From contig JAPKGU010000011.1 in assembly GCA_026647565.1 (NCBI GenBank), positions 1 to 41,698 on the forward strand: 41,698 nt of DNA, written 5' to 3'. Source of the stretch: Phycisphaerales bacterium. Its GTDB lineage: Bacteria; Planctomycetota; Phycisphaerae; Phycisphaerales; UBA1924. Under the pieces are notes generated by a model. It saw only the letters and a program-made list of their open reading frames with translations. It was not told the origin of the DNA and made no database searches. Positions 33,032 through 41,698 of this stretch are shown in pieces. Numbering within the stretch: the stretch's first letter is position 1; each line of letters begins with the position of its first letter. The translations under genes were made by a program, and so were the position numbers.

Positions 33032-33829
33032 ATGAAGAGAGTCATGTCCATCGCAGCCGCCGCGGCCCTTTTCGCCGGTGCCGCCGCCGCAAACCCCGTG
33101 TTCCTCGCGACTTCCGGTTCAACGCTCTTCCGCGCCTCCTCCGGAGGTGGCGTCGCAACGTTCGCCCTCTCCGACGACTTGGTCTCCATGTTCCGCATGC
33201 CCAACGGCGAAATCTGGGGCGTCAGCGCGACAACCAGCGTGAACGGCACCTATGAGATCTATCGCCTCGACGGCGCCCTCTCCGCTGCCCCCTCCCTCAC
33301 GCTCCTCCACGATGGCTTCCAGGCAACCTACCCCGGCATGACCTACGCCAATGGGTTCCTCTACGGCTTCGCCGACGGCTCGCAGCATCTCGATCGAATC
33401 GACCCCGGAACCTTCGCCGTCTCGAGCGTCGGCCCCACCGGTACCTTCAGCAACGGCGCCGCCGCGCACGACGCCGCAACCGACACCTTCTACGGCATGA
33501 GCAGCAACACCAACGCCCTCTACACAATCGACTACGCACTCTCCGGCGGCCCAACCCCCGCCGGCACGCTCGTCGGTGCGCTCGGATTCGACTTCCAGAA
33601 TCACGACGCCGACTTTGTCGGCGGCATCCTCTACACCGCCGTGCAGCGGAACGACAACGGCGCCTTCGAAGTTGGCACGATCAGCACCATCGACGGCTCC
33701 TACTCCTTCCTGATGACCCTTGAGAACCTCTACACGCCCGGCGTCGTCGGCATGGTCGTCGTCCCCACGCCCTCCACGATCGCGTCGATCGCGCTCGCCG
33801 GACTGCTCGTCGCTCGTCGCCGTCGCTGA
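33032..33829 (+). CDS. Secreted protein with PEP-CTERM-like sorting tail
   Basis: The 265-residue protein has a signal peptide (MKRVMSIAAAAALFAGAAAA). The body has repeating beta-like segments such as TYPGMTYANGFLYGFADGSQ and AAAHDAATDTFYGMSSNTN, reminiscent of a beta-propeller. The C-terminus, VVPTPSTIASIALAGLLVAR followed by RRR, has the proline motif, hydrophobic helix and arginine end of PEP-CTERM tails, with PTP instead of PEP. Such tails are processed by exosortase during export; no exosortase gene is in this window. AGGAG lies 7 bases before the ATG at 33032. A strong terminator follows. Confidence 0.85.
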   Translation: MKRVMSIAAAAALFAGAAAANPVFLATSGSTLFRASSGGGVATFALSDDLVSMFRMPNGEIWGVSATTSVNGTYEIYRLDGALSAAPSLTLLHDGFQATYPGMTYANGFLYGFADGSQHLDRIDPGTFAVSSVGPTGTFSNGAAAHDAATDTFYGMSSNTNALYTIDYALSGGPTPAGTLVGALGFDFQNHDADFVGGILYTAVQRNDNGAFEVGTISTIDGSYSFLMTLENLYTPGVVGMVVVPTPSTIASIALAGLLVARRRR

Positions 33830-33865
33830 TCCGGCACGACGAGAGCCCTCGAAGATGTGCTCCCC

Positions 33866-33902
33866 AGATCGCCCGGCCCCGCGCCGGGCGATCTTGCTTT
33901 TT
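33866..33902 (+). terminator. Rho-independent terminator of the PEP-CTERM gene
   Basis: A perfect 12-base-pair stem (AGATCGCCCGGC / GCCGGGCGATCT) with a 5-base loop is followed by TGCTTTTT. It ends 27 bases before the flavin reductase-like gene, which therefore needs its own promoter or read-through. Confidence 0.93.
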
Positions 33903-33928
33903 GCCCCGCGCGATTCCACGATCCCGAC

Positions 33929-34618
33929 ATGGAACTCGATCCCGCCGCCCTCGACATCCCGTCCCGCTACAAACTGCTCATCGGCTGCATCCTTCCTCGC
34001 CCCATCGCCCTCGTCTCCACATGCGCCAGCGACGGCTCGCTCAATCTCGCGCCCTTCTCCTTCTTCAGCGGCCTCGGATCGAATCCCATGACGCTCCTCT
34101 TCTGCCCGGCAAACAACGCCGATGGCTCCGAGAAGGACACGCTCCGCAACTGCAAGCCCGTCTCCGAAGGCGGCACCGGCGAGTTCGTCGTCAACGTCGC
34201 TCCGTTCAGCATCATCAAGCAGGTCAGCGCCGCCGCCGAACCCCTCCCATTCCGCCAGAGCGAGTTCGACCTCACCGGACTGACGCCCTGCCCGAGCGTC
34301 GCCGTGACGCCCCCGCGCGTCGCCGAGTCCCCCGTCTCCTTTGAGTGCCGCACGCTCCACGTCCTCCGCACCAGTCCCGGCGCGCCCTCCGGCGGGAACG
34401 TCGTCATCGGCCACGTCCTCCGCGTCCACGCACGCGACGACGTCCTGAACGATCGCCTCCACGCCAGCGCCGACGCCCTCGACCTCTGCGGCCGAATGGG
34501 TGGCCAAACCTATTGCACCACGCGCGAGAGATTCGACCTCCCGCCGGGAATCGATTCCCTGACCAGGACCATCTCGCCCGCAAGATCGACGCCGCAACCG
34601 TTCCGCCTCGACCATTAA
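33929..34618 (+). CDS. Flavin reductase-like FMN-binding protein
   Basis: The 229-residue protein belongs to the flavin reductase/DIM6-NTAB split-barrel family. The signature is LPRPIALVSTCASDGSLNLA with PFSFFSGLGSNPMTLLF, then GEFVVNVAPFSIIKQVSAAA and FECRTLHVLRTSPGAPSGGN with VVIGHVLRVHARDD. Members bind FMN and reduce flavins or serve as partners of monooxygenases; no partner gene is adjacent. The ATG at 33929 places the barrel at residue 12; the frame is open further upstream, but that stretch includes the terminator of the previous gene. No clear ribosome site is visible. Confidence 0.88.
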   Translation: MELDPAALDIPSRYKLLIGCILPRPIALVSTCASDGSLNLAPFSFFSGLGSNPMTLLFCPANNADGSEKDTLRNCKPVSEGGTGEFVVNVAPFSIIKQVSAAAEPLPFRQSEFDLTGLTPCPSVAVTPPRVAESPVSFECRTLHVLRTSPGAPSGGNVVIGHVLRVHARDDVLNDRLHASADALDLCGRMGGQTYCTTRERFDLPPGIDSLTRTISPARSTPQPFRLDH

Positions 34619-34659
34619 CCTCGACAGCGGATCGAGCGGACATCAGCCCCGTGCCGTCG

Positions 34660-34701
34660 AAAAATCATCGGGGCCACTGGCTAGTGCCAATGGCCCCGAT
34701 G
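34660..34701 (-). terminator. Long hairpin terminator for the leftward PEP-CTERM gene
   Basis: An 11-base-pair perfect stem (CATCGGGGCCA / TGGCCCCGATG), one C-A mismatch and a further 4 base pairs enclose a TAGT loop. On the minus strand it is followed by ATTTTTCG, so it terminates the gene from 34764. It may also stop the rightward flavin reductase transcript less efficiently. Confidence 0.88.
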
Positions 34702-34763
34702 AGAGCAGATTCACTCAAACAACCGGCTCGGATCCGCCGGCCGACAAGGCCCCACGGACGCGT

Positions 34764-35447
34764 TTACGCGCGCCGACGACGAGCCGCCAGGCCCGCGACG
34801 CCGAGCAGCGCCAAGGCGCCGGGAGCCGGGATGATCTGACCGTCCGCAGAGACAGTCTGGTTGTTGAAGTTGTTGGTGAAGAAGCCGCCAGTGAAGCGGA
34901 TATACAGCTGGCTGAACGCGCCGGTGTAGGGCGGATCGCCAGGCAGGTCCATGTCGAAGGAGCCGCTGATGCCGTCGAACGTGCCATCGGCCGCGCCGTT
35001 GTCGTTGAAGAAGACGTTGCTGAGCAGACCGCTGTAGAACACCACACCGCCGCCAGGAGACTGCCAGATGCCGCCGATGTCCGCGGTCAGCGTGTCGCCA
35101 TCAACGTCGGTCAGCACAACCGTGCCCGCGCCCGTTGCCTCGCCCACGCCGGTCACCGTCACCGAAAGCGTGATCAGCACGTCGGCGAACGTACCCAGAT
35201 CCATGAACCCGGTATCGAACTGTGCAGTCCCGCCGGGAGCCGCAAGGCGAGTCACGTCGCCGCCGGTGTTCAGCACGCCGCCGTCGGCGCGAGCCGTGAA
35301 CGTGCCGGTCGTCGCGCTGGACTTCACGTACCGACCGTTCAGATCGGTGTAGCCGAATGTGGCGATGACGTCTGCCGTCGCCGACCCAGCCGCGATTGCA
35401 AGCGCAACCACAGCCCCTCCCATCACGCGGGCCGAAACAAATGCCAT
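34764..35447 (-). CDS. Secreted protein with PEP-CTERM-like sorting tail, second
   Basis: The 227-residue protein has a signal peptide (MAFVSARVMGGAVVALAIAA, cleaved near SATA), a beta-rich body (LNGRYVKSSATTGTFTARAD; VLITLSVTVTGVGEATGAGT) and the C-terminal IPAPGALALLGVAGLAARRR. That tail fits the PEP-CTERM form, with PAP in place of PEP. No catalytic motif is visible; the body is like that of many cell-surface PEP-CTERM proteins. The ATG at 35447 follows GGAG at good distance on the minus strand. A (CT)n run at 35478-35492 lies in its leader. Confidence 0.86.
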   Translation of the reverse strand: MAFVSARVMGGAVVALAIAAGSATADVIATFGYTDLNGRYVKSSATTGTFTARADGGVLNTGGDVTRLAAPGGTAQFDTGFMDLGTFADVLITLSVTVTGVGEATGAGTVVLTDVDGDTLTADIGGIWQSPGGGVVFYSGLLSNVFFNDNGAADGTFDGISGSFDMDLPGDPPYTGAFSQLYIRFTGGFFTNNFNNQTVSADGQIIPAPGALALLGVAGLAARRRRA

Positions 35448-35627
35448 GTCTCTTCTCCTCGATTCCACGGAATCTGCTCTTCTCTCTCTCTCCAACGTCG
35501 CATGAAGTGGGGGTCACACACCCCGAGGAAGCCCTCGATGCGCCGGTCTCTCTGGAATGAAGTATGTCGAAACGGCAACCCAAAAGCGAGGGTCATCACT
35601 CAAATTGTGCAGAAATATCGGCCCGCC

Positions 35628-35651
35628 ACGAAGAAAAGTGCCGTACACTTT
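35628..35651 (-). terminator. Weak terminator-like hairpin after chrA
   Basis: AAAGTG and CACTTT form a perfect 6-base stem with a 5-base loop (35635-35651). On the minus strand it is followed by TTCTTC, about 10 bases after the chrA stop. The stem is short and AT-rich, so activity is uncertain. Confidence 0.4.
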
Positions 35652-35660
35652 CCTTACATC

Positions 35661-37136
35661 TCAGCCGGCCGACCAGCCAACCGCCCAACGCAGGCACATC
35701 ACCGCCGCGCCGGACACGGCACAGGCCAGGATGACCGAGAGCATCCCCCACTTCAATCTGAACACCAGGTACAGCGCCAGGATCGCCAGCATCGCCGCGC
35801 CCAGATCGAATGAACCCAGCGCAGGCGCCGGAACGCTCACCGCGCCAAGCTTCACAAACGGCGCCGGATCCATGAACACCGTGTGCACGGCAAACCACGC
35901 CGCCAGCGAGAGGACCACGCCCACCACCGCCGCGGTCACGGTCGAGAGCGCCGCACCGATGCGCCTGCTGTGACGCAGACTCTCCATGTACGGTGCGCCC
36001 AGGAAGATCCACATGAAACAAGGCGCGAAAGTCACCCAGGTCGCCAGCGTCGCACCAAACACCCCGGACGACATCGGGTCCAACTCAACCAGCGCACCAT
36101 GGAACTCCGTGGGCGGCCGCCTGAAGCACGCCATGAACCCGACGAACTGAAGAACGAGAATCAAGGGTCCCGGCGTCGTCTCCGCCATTCCCAGCCCATC
36201 CAGCATCTCGCCGGGCATGAGCCATCCGACGTTGGGCGCATGCTGCGCCACATAGCCGAGCACCGCGTACGCGCCCCCGAACGTCACCATCGCCGCCTTG
36301 CTGAAAAAGACACCGATCTCCGTGTGCACGCTCCGAGGGCCGAAAAGCCACGACGCAACAACCACCGGCGCGAACCAGATCGCGACCCACAACCCCACCA
36401 CGCCCAACGCACGGATCGGCGATCGCGACACCGGCAGCACCGCATCGTCCGGCAGCAGCGGCGGCACATGGTCCGCGTGCGTGCCGCCACCGTGCCCCTT
36501 GCCCGGCTTGAACACATCCGGCCACCTCGCCGATCCGAAAAGCCCGAGCAGGATCGCCCCCGCGATGATCACGGGGAACGGAACCTTGAAGAAGAAGATC
36601 GCAACGAACGATGCCGCCGCAATCGTGACCATCGCGCGGTTCGGCAGCGCCCGCTTGCCGATCCGCACCACCGCCTGGATCACAATCGCGAGCACCGCCG
36701 CCTTGATGCCGTAGAAAATCAGCTGCGTCGCGACCCGATTGCTGGTGGCGTACAGCACGCTCAACGCCATCATCGCGAAGAACCCGGGCAGAATGAACAG
36801 CAGCCCCGCCGCGAGCGCCCCGCGGGTCCGGTGCATCAGCCAGCCGATGTACGTCGCCAGCTGCATCGCCTCAGGGCCGGGAAGCAGCATGCAGTAGTTG
36901 AGGGCGTGCAGGAACCGCTGCTCACCGATCCATCGCTTCTCGTCGACCACGACGCGGTGCATGACCGCGATCTGCGCCGCGGGTCCGCCGAATGATGCCA
37001 GCCCGACGTACGCCCATGTCCGCAACGCCTCCCCGAACGAAACGCCGTGCCTCGGCCACGCACGAGACACCGCGGCCGATGCCGGCTCCTCGCCCGCGTC
37101 CGGCCGGGCATCGCCCGCTCCGGATTCGTCACTCAT
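35661..37136 (-). CDS. chrA: Chromate transporter, long two-domain form
   Basis: The 491-residue membrane protein has two homologous halves typical of long-chain ChrA. The first half has WAYVGLASFGGPAAQIAVMH and CMLLPGPEAMQLATYIGWL; the second has KAAMVTFGGAYAVLGYVAQH and MAETTPGPLILVLQFVGF. The repeat of FGG and PGP motifs is diagnostic. Members export chromate, although many are annotated only by homology and their natural substrate is unproven. The start at 37136 overlaps the upstream GNAT stop as ATGA. It is the last gene of a gapA-GNAT-chrA run. Confidence 0.93.
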   Translation of the reverse strand: MSDESGAGDARPDAGEEPASAAVSRAWPRHGVSFGEALRTWAYVGLASFGGPAAQIAVMHRVVVDEKRWIGEQRFLHALNYCMLLPGPEAMQLATYIGWLMHRTRGALAAGLLFILPGFFAMMALSVLYATSNRVATQLIFYGIKAAVLAIVIQAVVRIGKRALPNRAMVTIAAASFVAIFFFKVPFPVIIAGAILLGLFGSARWPDVFKPGKGHGGGTHADHVPPLLPDDAVLPVSRSPIRALGVVGLWVAIWFAPVVVASWLFGPRSVHTEIGVFFSKAAMVTFGGAYAVLGYVAQHAPNVGWLMPGEMLDGLGMAETTPGPLILVLQFVGFMACFRRPPTEFHGALVELDPMSSGVFGATLATWVTFAPCFMWIFLGAPYMESLRHSRRIGAALSTVTAAVVGVVLSLAAWFAVHTVFMDPAPFVKLGAVSVPAPALGSFDLGAAMLAILALYLVFRLKWGMLSVILACAVSGAAVMCLRWAVGWSAG

Positions 37137-37720
37137 CGAGCCCTCCTCGCACTCCATTCACGCGCGAGGATCGCGTGACAGCAAAGATCGATGTACCGCT
37201 CGCCCTTCCTCCCGTGCTCGCGCTGCACGCCCTCGAACACCATGCCCAGCTTGTCCATGATCCGCTCGCTCGCGGGGTTCCACGTGAAGTGGCGGGCAAA
37301 CACACGATGGAGCCCCAGATCGCCGAATCCCCACTCGAGCATCGCGCCACACGCCTCCGTGGTGTAGCCGCCACCGCGATGGTCACGCCGCGTCGAGTAC
37401 CCAAGCTCCGCGTTGTTGTCCTTGGCATTGAGCATCAAGGCGACGCCGCCCACGGGCTCATCGCTCCCCGCAACGCACCACGCGCGGACGACGCCCGTGC
37501 CCTCGGCGGCCATCCTGGCGAACTTCTCCAGCGCCTCCAGCCCCTTCTCGCGCGTGTACGGCAGCGTGACGGAGCTTGTGTTCCGTTCGATCTCCGGATC
37601 ATCGTTCAGACGGACGAGCGCCTCGATATCCGACTCGCGCCACGGGCGCAAGACAAGACGCTCCGTGCGGAGCGTCCTGCCGTCGTCTACGAAATGGGGC
37701 GGCGGTGTCGCAGTGCTCAC
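37133..37720 (-). CDS. GNAT-family N-acetyltransferase (RimJ/RimL type), second
   Basis: The 195-residue protein is a GNAT enzyme. It opens with RTERLVLRPWRESDIEALVR; motif A is AELGYSTRRDHRGGGYTTEA, and GLHRVFARHFTWNPASERIM followed by DKLGMVFEG is motif B. It resembles acetyltransferases of ribosomal proteins and also many of unknown substrate. It starts 9 bases after the gapA stop and overlaps chrA by 4 bases, so all three are probably cotranscribed. It is only distantly similar to the GNAT protein at 3830-4462. Confidence 0.92.
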   Translation of the reverse strand: MSTATPPPHFVDDGRTLRTERLVLRPWRESDIEALVRLNDDPEIERNTSSVTLPYTREKGLEALEKFARMAAEGTGVVRAWCVAGSDEPVGGVALMLNAKDNNAELGYSTRRDHRGGGYTTEACGAMLEWGFGDLGLHRVFARHFTWNPASERIMDKLGMVFEGVQREHGRKGERYIDLCCHAILAREWSARRAR

Positions 37721-37729
37721 AGGCGGATC

Positions 37730-38770
37730 TTACTTCACACCGTCCTTGGACGCCATGAGCTTGATAAGGTCCACGCAACGAGCCGAGTAACCCGCCTCGT
37801 TGTCGTACCACGAAACCACCTTGAAGAACCGCTTGTTCAGCTCGATCCCCGCCTTGGCGTCGAAGATCGAGGAGTGGCGGTCCCCGATGAAGTCGCTCGA
37901 GACGACCTCCTCATCCGTGTAGGCCAGCACGTTCTTCATCGTGCCGCCCGCAGCGGACTTCATGGCCGCGTTGATGTCCGCGAGCGACGTGTCCTTGGCG
38001 GTCCTGAACGTCAGGTCGACGGCCGAGACGTCCGCCGTCGGCACACGGAACGACATGCCCGTCAACTTGCCCTTCAGCGCCGGAATCGCCAGCGTGACCG
38101 CCTTGGCCGCGCCCGTGCTCGCCGGGATGATGTTCTGGTAACCGTTCCGCCCGCCCCGCCAGTCCTTCTTCGAGGGGCCATCCTGCGTCGGCTGCGTCGC
38201 CGTGACCGCGTGGATCGTGGTCATCAAACCCTCTTCGAGCCCGAAAGCGTCGTTGATCACCTTCGCAATCGGCGCCAGGCAGTTCGTCGTGCACGAGGCG
38301 TTGCTGACCACCGTGTGCCTCGATGCGTCGTACGACTCGTGGTTCACGCCGAGCACCAGCGTCGGCACCTGCGCCGGCTCGCTCTTGGTCGGAGCGGAGA
38401 TCACAACCCGCTTCGCGCCCGCCGCGACGTGCGCCGACGCCTTCTCAAAGTCCGTGAACAGACCCGTGGACTCGAGCACGTAGTGAACCCCCAGGTCCTT
38501 CCAGGGCAGCTTCGCGGGATCCTTCTCCGCAGTCGTCCTCGTCACGCGCCCGTTGACGGTGAACGAGCTCTCGGTCGACTCCACGGTCGCGGGCTTGCCC
38601 CCGATCGTGAAACGCCGGTGCATGGTGTCGTACTTGAGCAAGTACGCGAGGTTGTCCGCAGGAACAAGGTCGTTCACACCCACGATCTCGATCTCCGGAT
38701 GCTCCGAGGCCAGGCGATACACGAGGCGTCCGATGCGACCGAAACCGTTGATGCCGATGCGAATGGACAT
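37730..38770 (-). CDS. gapA: Glyceraldehyde-3-phosphate dehydrogenase
   Basis: The 346-residue glycolytic enzyme oxidises glyceraldehyde 3-phosphate with NAD. The N-terminus is [20 protein letters not shown], Asp34 in GVNDL fits NAD specificity, the catalytic Cys160 lies in [20 protein letters not shown] and the C-terminus has [20 protein letters not shown]. All are standard. The ATG at 38770 follows GGGGAG on the minus strand; an upstream extension to 38947 is unsupported. It leads a run with a GNAT gene and chrA. Confidence 0.97.
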   Translation of the reverse strand: MSIRIGINGFGRIGRLVYRLASEHPEIEIVGVNDLVPADNLAYLLKYDTMHRRFTIGGKPATVESTESSFTVNGRVTRTTAEKDPAKLPWKDLGVHYVLESTGLFTDFEKASAHVAAGAKRVVISAPTKSEPAQVPTLVLGVNHESYDASRHTVVSNASCTTNCLAPIAKVINDAFGLEEGLMTTIHAVTATQPTQDGPSKKDWRGGRNGYQNIIPASTGAAKAVTLAIPALKGKLTGMSFRVPTADVSAVDLTFRTAKDTSLADINAAMKSAAGGTMKNVLAYTDEEVVSSDFIGDRHSSIFDAKAGIELNKRFFKVVSWYDNEAGYSARCVDLIKLMASKDGVK

Positions 38771-38852
38771 GGAAACTCCCCGAGGGGTTGTCCCGCCGTC
38801 GCTCCGGCGCGGAGCGAATGCGGAGTCGTGCGAGCGTAAGACGCCGAGGAAA

Positions 38853-38882
38853 ACGCTAGGTCGCGCCCGAGCGCATTGTCCA
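38853..38882 (-). promoter_or_regulatory. Candidate promoter of gapA
   Basis: On the minus strand TGGACA (38877-38882) and TAGCGT (38853-38858) are 18 bases apart, about 82 bases before the gapA start. The -35 element matches TTGACA at five of six positions; the -10 element is weak. Confidence 0.35.
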
Positions 38883-38963
38883 CGCCATCGGACCCGCGCC
38901 CGCGCAATCGCTGGACAGTTCGTGCGCCGTTCGCAACGCCGCCCCAATGCGACGCCGGCCCGC

Positions 38964-40271
38964 TCACCGCCGCTCGTGACGCACGTGCCCGCCCGCGATC
39001 GTTGCGACGCTCCGACCCTTCAGACGCCGGCCCAGAAACGGCGTGTTCCGGCTCTTCCCCGCCAGATCCTCCAGCCGCACCGCCCACTCGACCTCCGTGT
39101 CGATCACAGTCACATCCGCCGGCCCCCCCACCGCGATCGCCCCCAGCCCCAGACGGTCCAGCCCGCACAGACGCGCCGGCTCGATCGTCATCATCGCGAT
39201 CATCCGCGGCCAGTCGATCACGCCCGGCTTGATCAGCGCCTCCGCGTACAGCGCCAGGGCCGTCTCAAGCCCGATGATCCCGAACGGCGCCTCCTCGAAC
39301 GGACGCGCCTTCTCCTCCGCGCTGTGCGGCGCATGGTCCGTCGCCAGAACCGTGATCGTCCCGTCCGCGATGCCGCCCTTGATCGCCACGATGTCCGAAA
39401 GCTCCCTCAGCGGCGGGTTCATCTTCGCGTTCGTGTCATACCCGAACCCGTCCGGACCCGCCACCGCCTCGTGCGTCAGCAGCAGATGATGGGGCGACGC
39501 CTCCGCCGTCACCGGCTGCCCTGCCGCACGGGCTCGGCGCACGATCTCGACGCTCCCCGCCGACGACAGATGCTGCACGTGATAGGCACAGCCGATCGCC
39601 GCGTTCAGACGAATGTCACGCTCGACGATCACTTCTTCCGCAACGCGAGGCCAGCCGGAAAGCCCCAGACGCACCGCAACATCCCCCGCGTGCATCGACG
39701 CCCCCGCCGTCAGCGACGAGTCCTGGCAGTGCTGCATGAACGTCAGCCCCGCGTGACGCGTCAGTCGCAGCACCCGCGACATCACGCCCGCGGACTCGAT
39801 CGCGTCCCCATCGTCGCTGATGCCCACCGCCCCCGCACGCGCCAGCAGCGAGATCTCCGACGGCTCATCACCCCGCCGCCCCTTCGTCCCCGCACCGACC
39901 GCATACACGCGGCAATGCCCCGTCGAACGCGCCCGCCCCTCAATGAACGTGATCATCTCCGGCGTGTCCAGCGCCGGTGTCGTGTTCGGCATGCAGCAGA
40001 GCGTCGTGAATCCCCCCGATACCGCCGCCCGCGTGCCCGACTCGATCGTCTCCTTGTGCTCGCCGCCCGGCTCGCGCAGGTGCACGTGAGGATCGATCAG
40101 GCCGGGGACCACCAGCCGCCCCTCGGCCTCGATCACGCGGTCCGAAGCGGCTCGCTCAAGGCCCGTTCCGATCTCGGCGATCCGATCGCCCCGGATCACC
40201 ACATCAGCCACCTGGTCAAAGCCCGATGCCGGATCGATCACCCGCCCACCCTGGATGAAGAGTCGTGCCAT
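38964..40271 (-). CDS. pyrC: Dihydroorotase
   Basis: The 435-residue zinc enzyme closes carbamoyl-aspartate to dihydroorotate in pyrimidine synthesis. The metal site is [13 protein letters not shown] (His62, His64), followed by [20 protein letters not shown] and [32 protein letters not shown]-like [12 protein letters not shown] and [12 protein letters not shown] supply later ligands and the catalytic aspartate. The length and motifs indicate class I dihydroorotase, also called PyrC/PyrX in different genomes. The ATG at 40271 begins [14 protein letters not shown], the normal N-terminus. It diverges from the sulfotransferase gene across 100 bases; pyrB is not adjacent. Confidence 0.95.
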   Translation of the reverse strand: MARLFIQGGRVIDPASGFDQVADVVIRGDRIAEIGTGLERAASDRVIEAEGRLVVPGLIDPHVHLREPGGEHKETIESGTRAAVSGGFTTLCCMPNTTPALDTPEMITFIEGRARSTGHCRVYAVGAGTKGRRGDEPSEISLLARAGAVGISDDGDAIESAGVMSRVLRLTRHAGLTFMQHCQDSSLTAGASMHAGDVAVRLGLSGWPRVAEEVIVERDIRLNAAIGCAYHVQHLSSAGSVEIVRRARAAGQPVTAEASPHHLLLTHEAVAGPDGFGYDTNAKMNPPLRELSDIVAIKGGIADGTITVLATDHAPHSAEEKARPFEEAPFGIIGLETALALYAEALIKPGVIDWPRMIAMMTIEPARLCGLDRLGLGAIAVGGPADVTVIDTEVEWAVRLEDLAGKSRNTPFLGRRLKGRSVATIAGGHVRHERR

Positions 40272-40371
40272 GGGACCCAGCGTATGCGACGGTCGCCGCA
40301 CACGGGAACAACGCCCGCCCCCGGACAGCACGACCACACAGGACGAACCCCAACTCCGGTATCCTTCATAC

Positions 40372-41698
40372 ATGCCCACGCCGCAAAGCTCGGCACAAGC
40401 CGCAGAAGCCCTGGTCGCTCAGGCGTCCCGGCGTCTCAAGGCCGGAGACGCCGCCGAGGCCAGCCGCCTGGCCCTTGATGCGCTCGCCGCCCGCAAGGGG
40501 TACGCCCCAGCCATCCAGATCGCCGCAGCCGCCCTCAACACCCTCCGGTTGCATCGCGAAGCGCTCGAGATCCTCCCTGCGCCGAGCGCAGCCCAGGGAC
40601 TCGATGCCGCCACGCTGTTCGAACTGGCGTATGCCCTGACCCACCACGGCCAGCCCGATGAAGCAATGCCCCTGATCGATCGGCTCGAACGTCTCGCCCC
40701 ACGAACCACCGAAGTCGCGGCGCTCCGGGGTGCCGCCCACGCCATCGCCGGCCGCTACGAGCGTGCGGTCGAGACCCTCACCCCGCTCGTCGGCCACGCC
40801 CCGCCACACACCTACCTCCCCCGCCTTGCGGCCTCGCTCTTGCGAGCCGGTCGCCCCGACCAGGGGCTGGACCTCCTCCGCCGAGAGTTGGAACGCGCCG
40901 ACCTGGATGCGCCGACCCGAAAGAAGCTGCTCTTCTCCCGCGCCGAGATCCTCGACGCCGTCGGCGAGTTCGACCGCGCTTGGGTCGACCTGATGGCGGC
41001 ACGCGCACTCGGATCACCCGAGGGATACGCGCCCGAGCGGTTCAGCGCCGCCGTGGACCGCCTCATCGCGACGTGGACCCCCGAGCGTCTGGCACTCCTC
41101 GGCGCCCCCAGCACCCCCGCCACGCGCGCGATCCTCGTGGTCGGCATGTGGCGATCGGGCACGACACTTGTACACCAGGTCCTCGCTGCAAACCCGCGCA
41201 TCGCCGGCGCTGGCGAGTTGAACGTGCTCCTGCACGCCACCAAGACGATCTGGCCGCGGGACACCATCGGAGGCGTCGTCATTCCCGGTGACCCGGCCTC
41301 ATTGACAAAGCCGACCGCCGAATCGATCGGCCGCGAGTACGCCAAGGCACTTCTCCAGGCATCGATGGACGCGACACGGGTCGTGGACAAGATGCCGCTG
41401 AACATGCTCTGCCTCGGTCTCGCCGCCGCCGCCCTCCCCGGCGCCCGCGTGGTCCGGTGCGTGCGAGATCCGATCGACACGTGCCTCTCCTGCCTCTTCC
41501 AGATGCGCGGCGCGGTGCCGTACTGCGATCGACTCGACTGGCTCGGCCGCTTCTACGCCGACGCCGAGCGCGCAGATGCGCACTGGACAAGCACCCTGAC
41601 GCTCCCCCGCCTGCGCGTCGTGTACGAGGACCACGTCGCTGACCCCGAAGCGACCGCGAGGTCCCTTGCGGATTTCGCCGGAGTCCCGTGGGACCAGC
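40372..41698 (+). CDS. TPR-repeat sulfotransferase, cut by the window edge
   Basis: The frame is open from ATG 40372 to the right edge, giving 442 residues without a stop. The first 240 residues are TPR-like helical repeats (AAEASRLALDALAARKGYAP, LFELAYALTHHGQPDEAMPL). Then comes a sulfotransferase domain with the 5'-phosphosulfate loop ILVVGMWRSGTTLVHQVLAA and the 3'-phosphate region ARVVRCVRDPIDTCLSCLFQ. The family transfers sulfate from PAPS to protein tyrosines, sugars or other acceptors; the acceptor is unknown. This architecture is frequent in planctomycetes and proteobacteria. The C-terminus is missing. Confidence 0.9.
   Translation, partial: MPTPQSSAQAAEALVAQASRRLKAGDAAEASRLALDALAARKGYAPAIQIAAAALNTLRLHREALEILPAPSAAQGLDAATLFELAYALTHHGQPDEAMPLIDRLERLAPRTTEVAALRGAAHAIAGRYERAVETLTPLVGHAPPHTYLPRLAASLLRAGRPDQGLDLLRRELERADLDAPTRKKLLFSRAEILDAVGEFDRAWVDLMAARALGSPEGYAPERFSAAVDRLIATWTPERLALLGAPSTPATRAILVVGMWRSGTTLVHQVLAANPRIAGAGELNVLLHATKTIWPRDTIGGVVIPGDPASLTKPTAESIGREYAKALLQASMDATRVVDKMPLNMLCLGLAAAALPGARVVRCVRDPIDTCLSCLFQMRGAVPYCDRLDWLGRFYADAERADAHWTSTLTLPRLRVVYEDHVADPEATARSLADFAGVPWDQ

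Overview
The window is about 41.7 kb of GC-rich, gene-dense bacterial chromosome with no rRNA, tRNA, phage, transposon or CRISPR signal that I can see. Several features suggest a planctomycete, probably of the Phycisphaerae type: two secreted proteins ending in PEP-CTERM-like tails, a large secretin with a long repeat-rich N-terminus, secreted proteins with no recognisable family, and paired STAS/HATPase regulators. The lineage is an inference from gene content, not from a marker gene. Most genes are housekeeping and are packed into short operons with 4-11 base overlaps.

Left part (1-10.2 kb). A leftward operon encodes a HEAT-repeat lipoprotein, an RsbW-like ATPase, a STAS protein and an MlaE permease. 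It diverges from guaA, which is followed by a GNAT acetyltransferase, a YceI-like secreted protein and a polytopic membrane protein. A second leftward block carries coaX, a degenerate MnmE-like GTPase, a membrane-anchored TPR-like protein and an RluD-type pseudouridine synthase.

Middle part (10.2-24.2 kb). Rightward genes are an unrecognised acidic protein, a 1143-residue secretin, a second STAS/HATPase pair, and an iscS-iscU-iscA cluster preceded by a promoter overlapping a Fur/PerR-like palindrome. An ACT-domain protein follows. Leftward trxB, a secreted protein of unknown function and a short primary-type sigma factor come next, then a rightward UVR-domain protein.

Right part (24.2-41.7 kb). 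Leftward genes are a KefB-type antiporter, mnmG, an undecaprenyl-phosphate sugar transferase, a CbpA-like DnaJ protein, a secreted CpcT/CpeT-FKBP fusion and malate dehydrogenase. Two PEP-CTERM-like proteins flank a flavin reductase-like protein. A leftward gapA-GNAT-chrA run and pyrC follow, and a TPR-sulfotransferase gene is cut by the right edge.

No clearly new multi-gene system stands out. The most interesting points are the Fur-like operator on the Fe-S operon with a partner-switching pair directly upstream, a phycobilin-lyase-like domain fused to an FKBP domain, STAS/HATPase genes joined to an MlaE permease, and an MnmE-like protein lacking key motifs.
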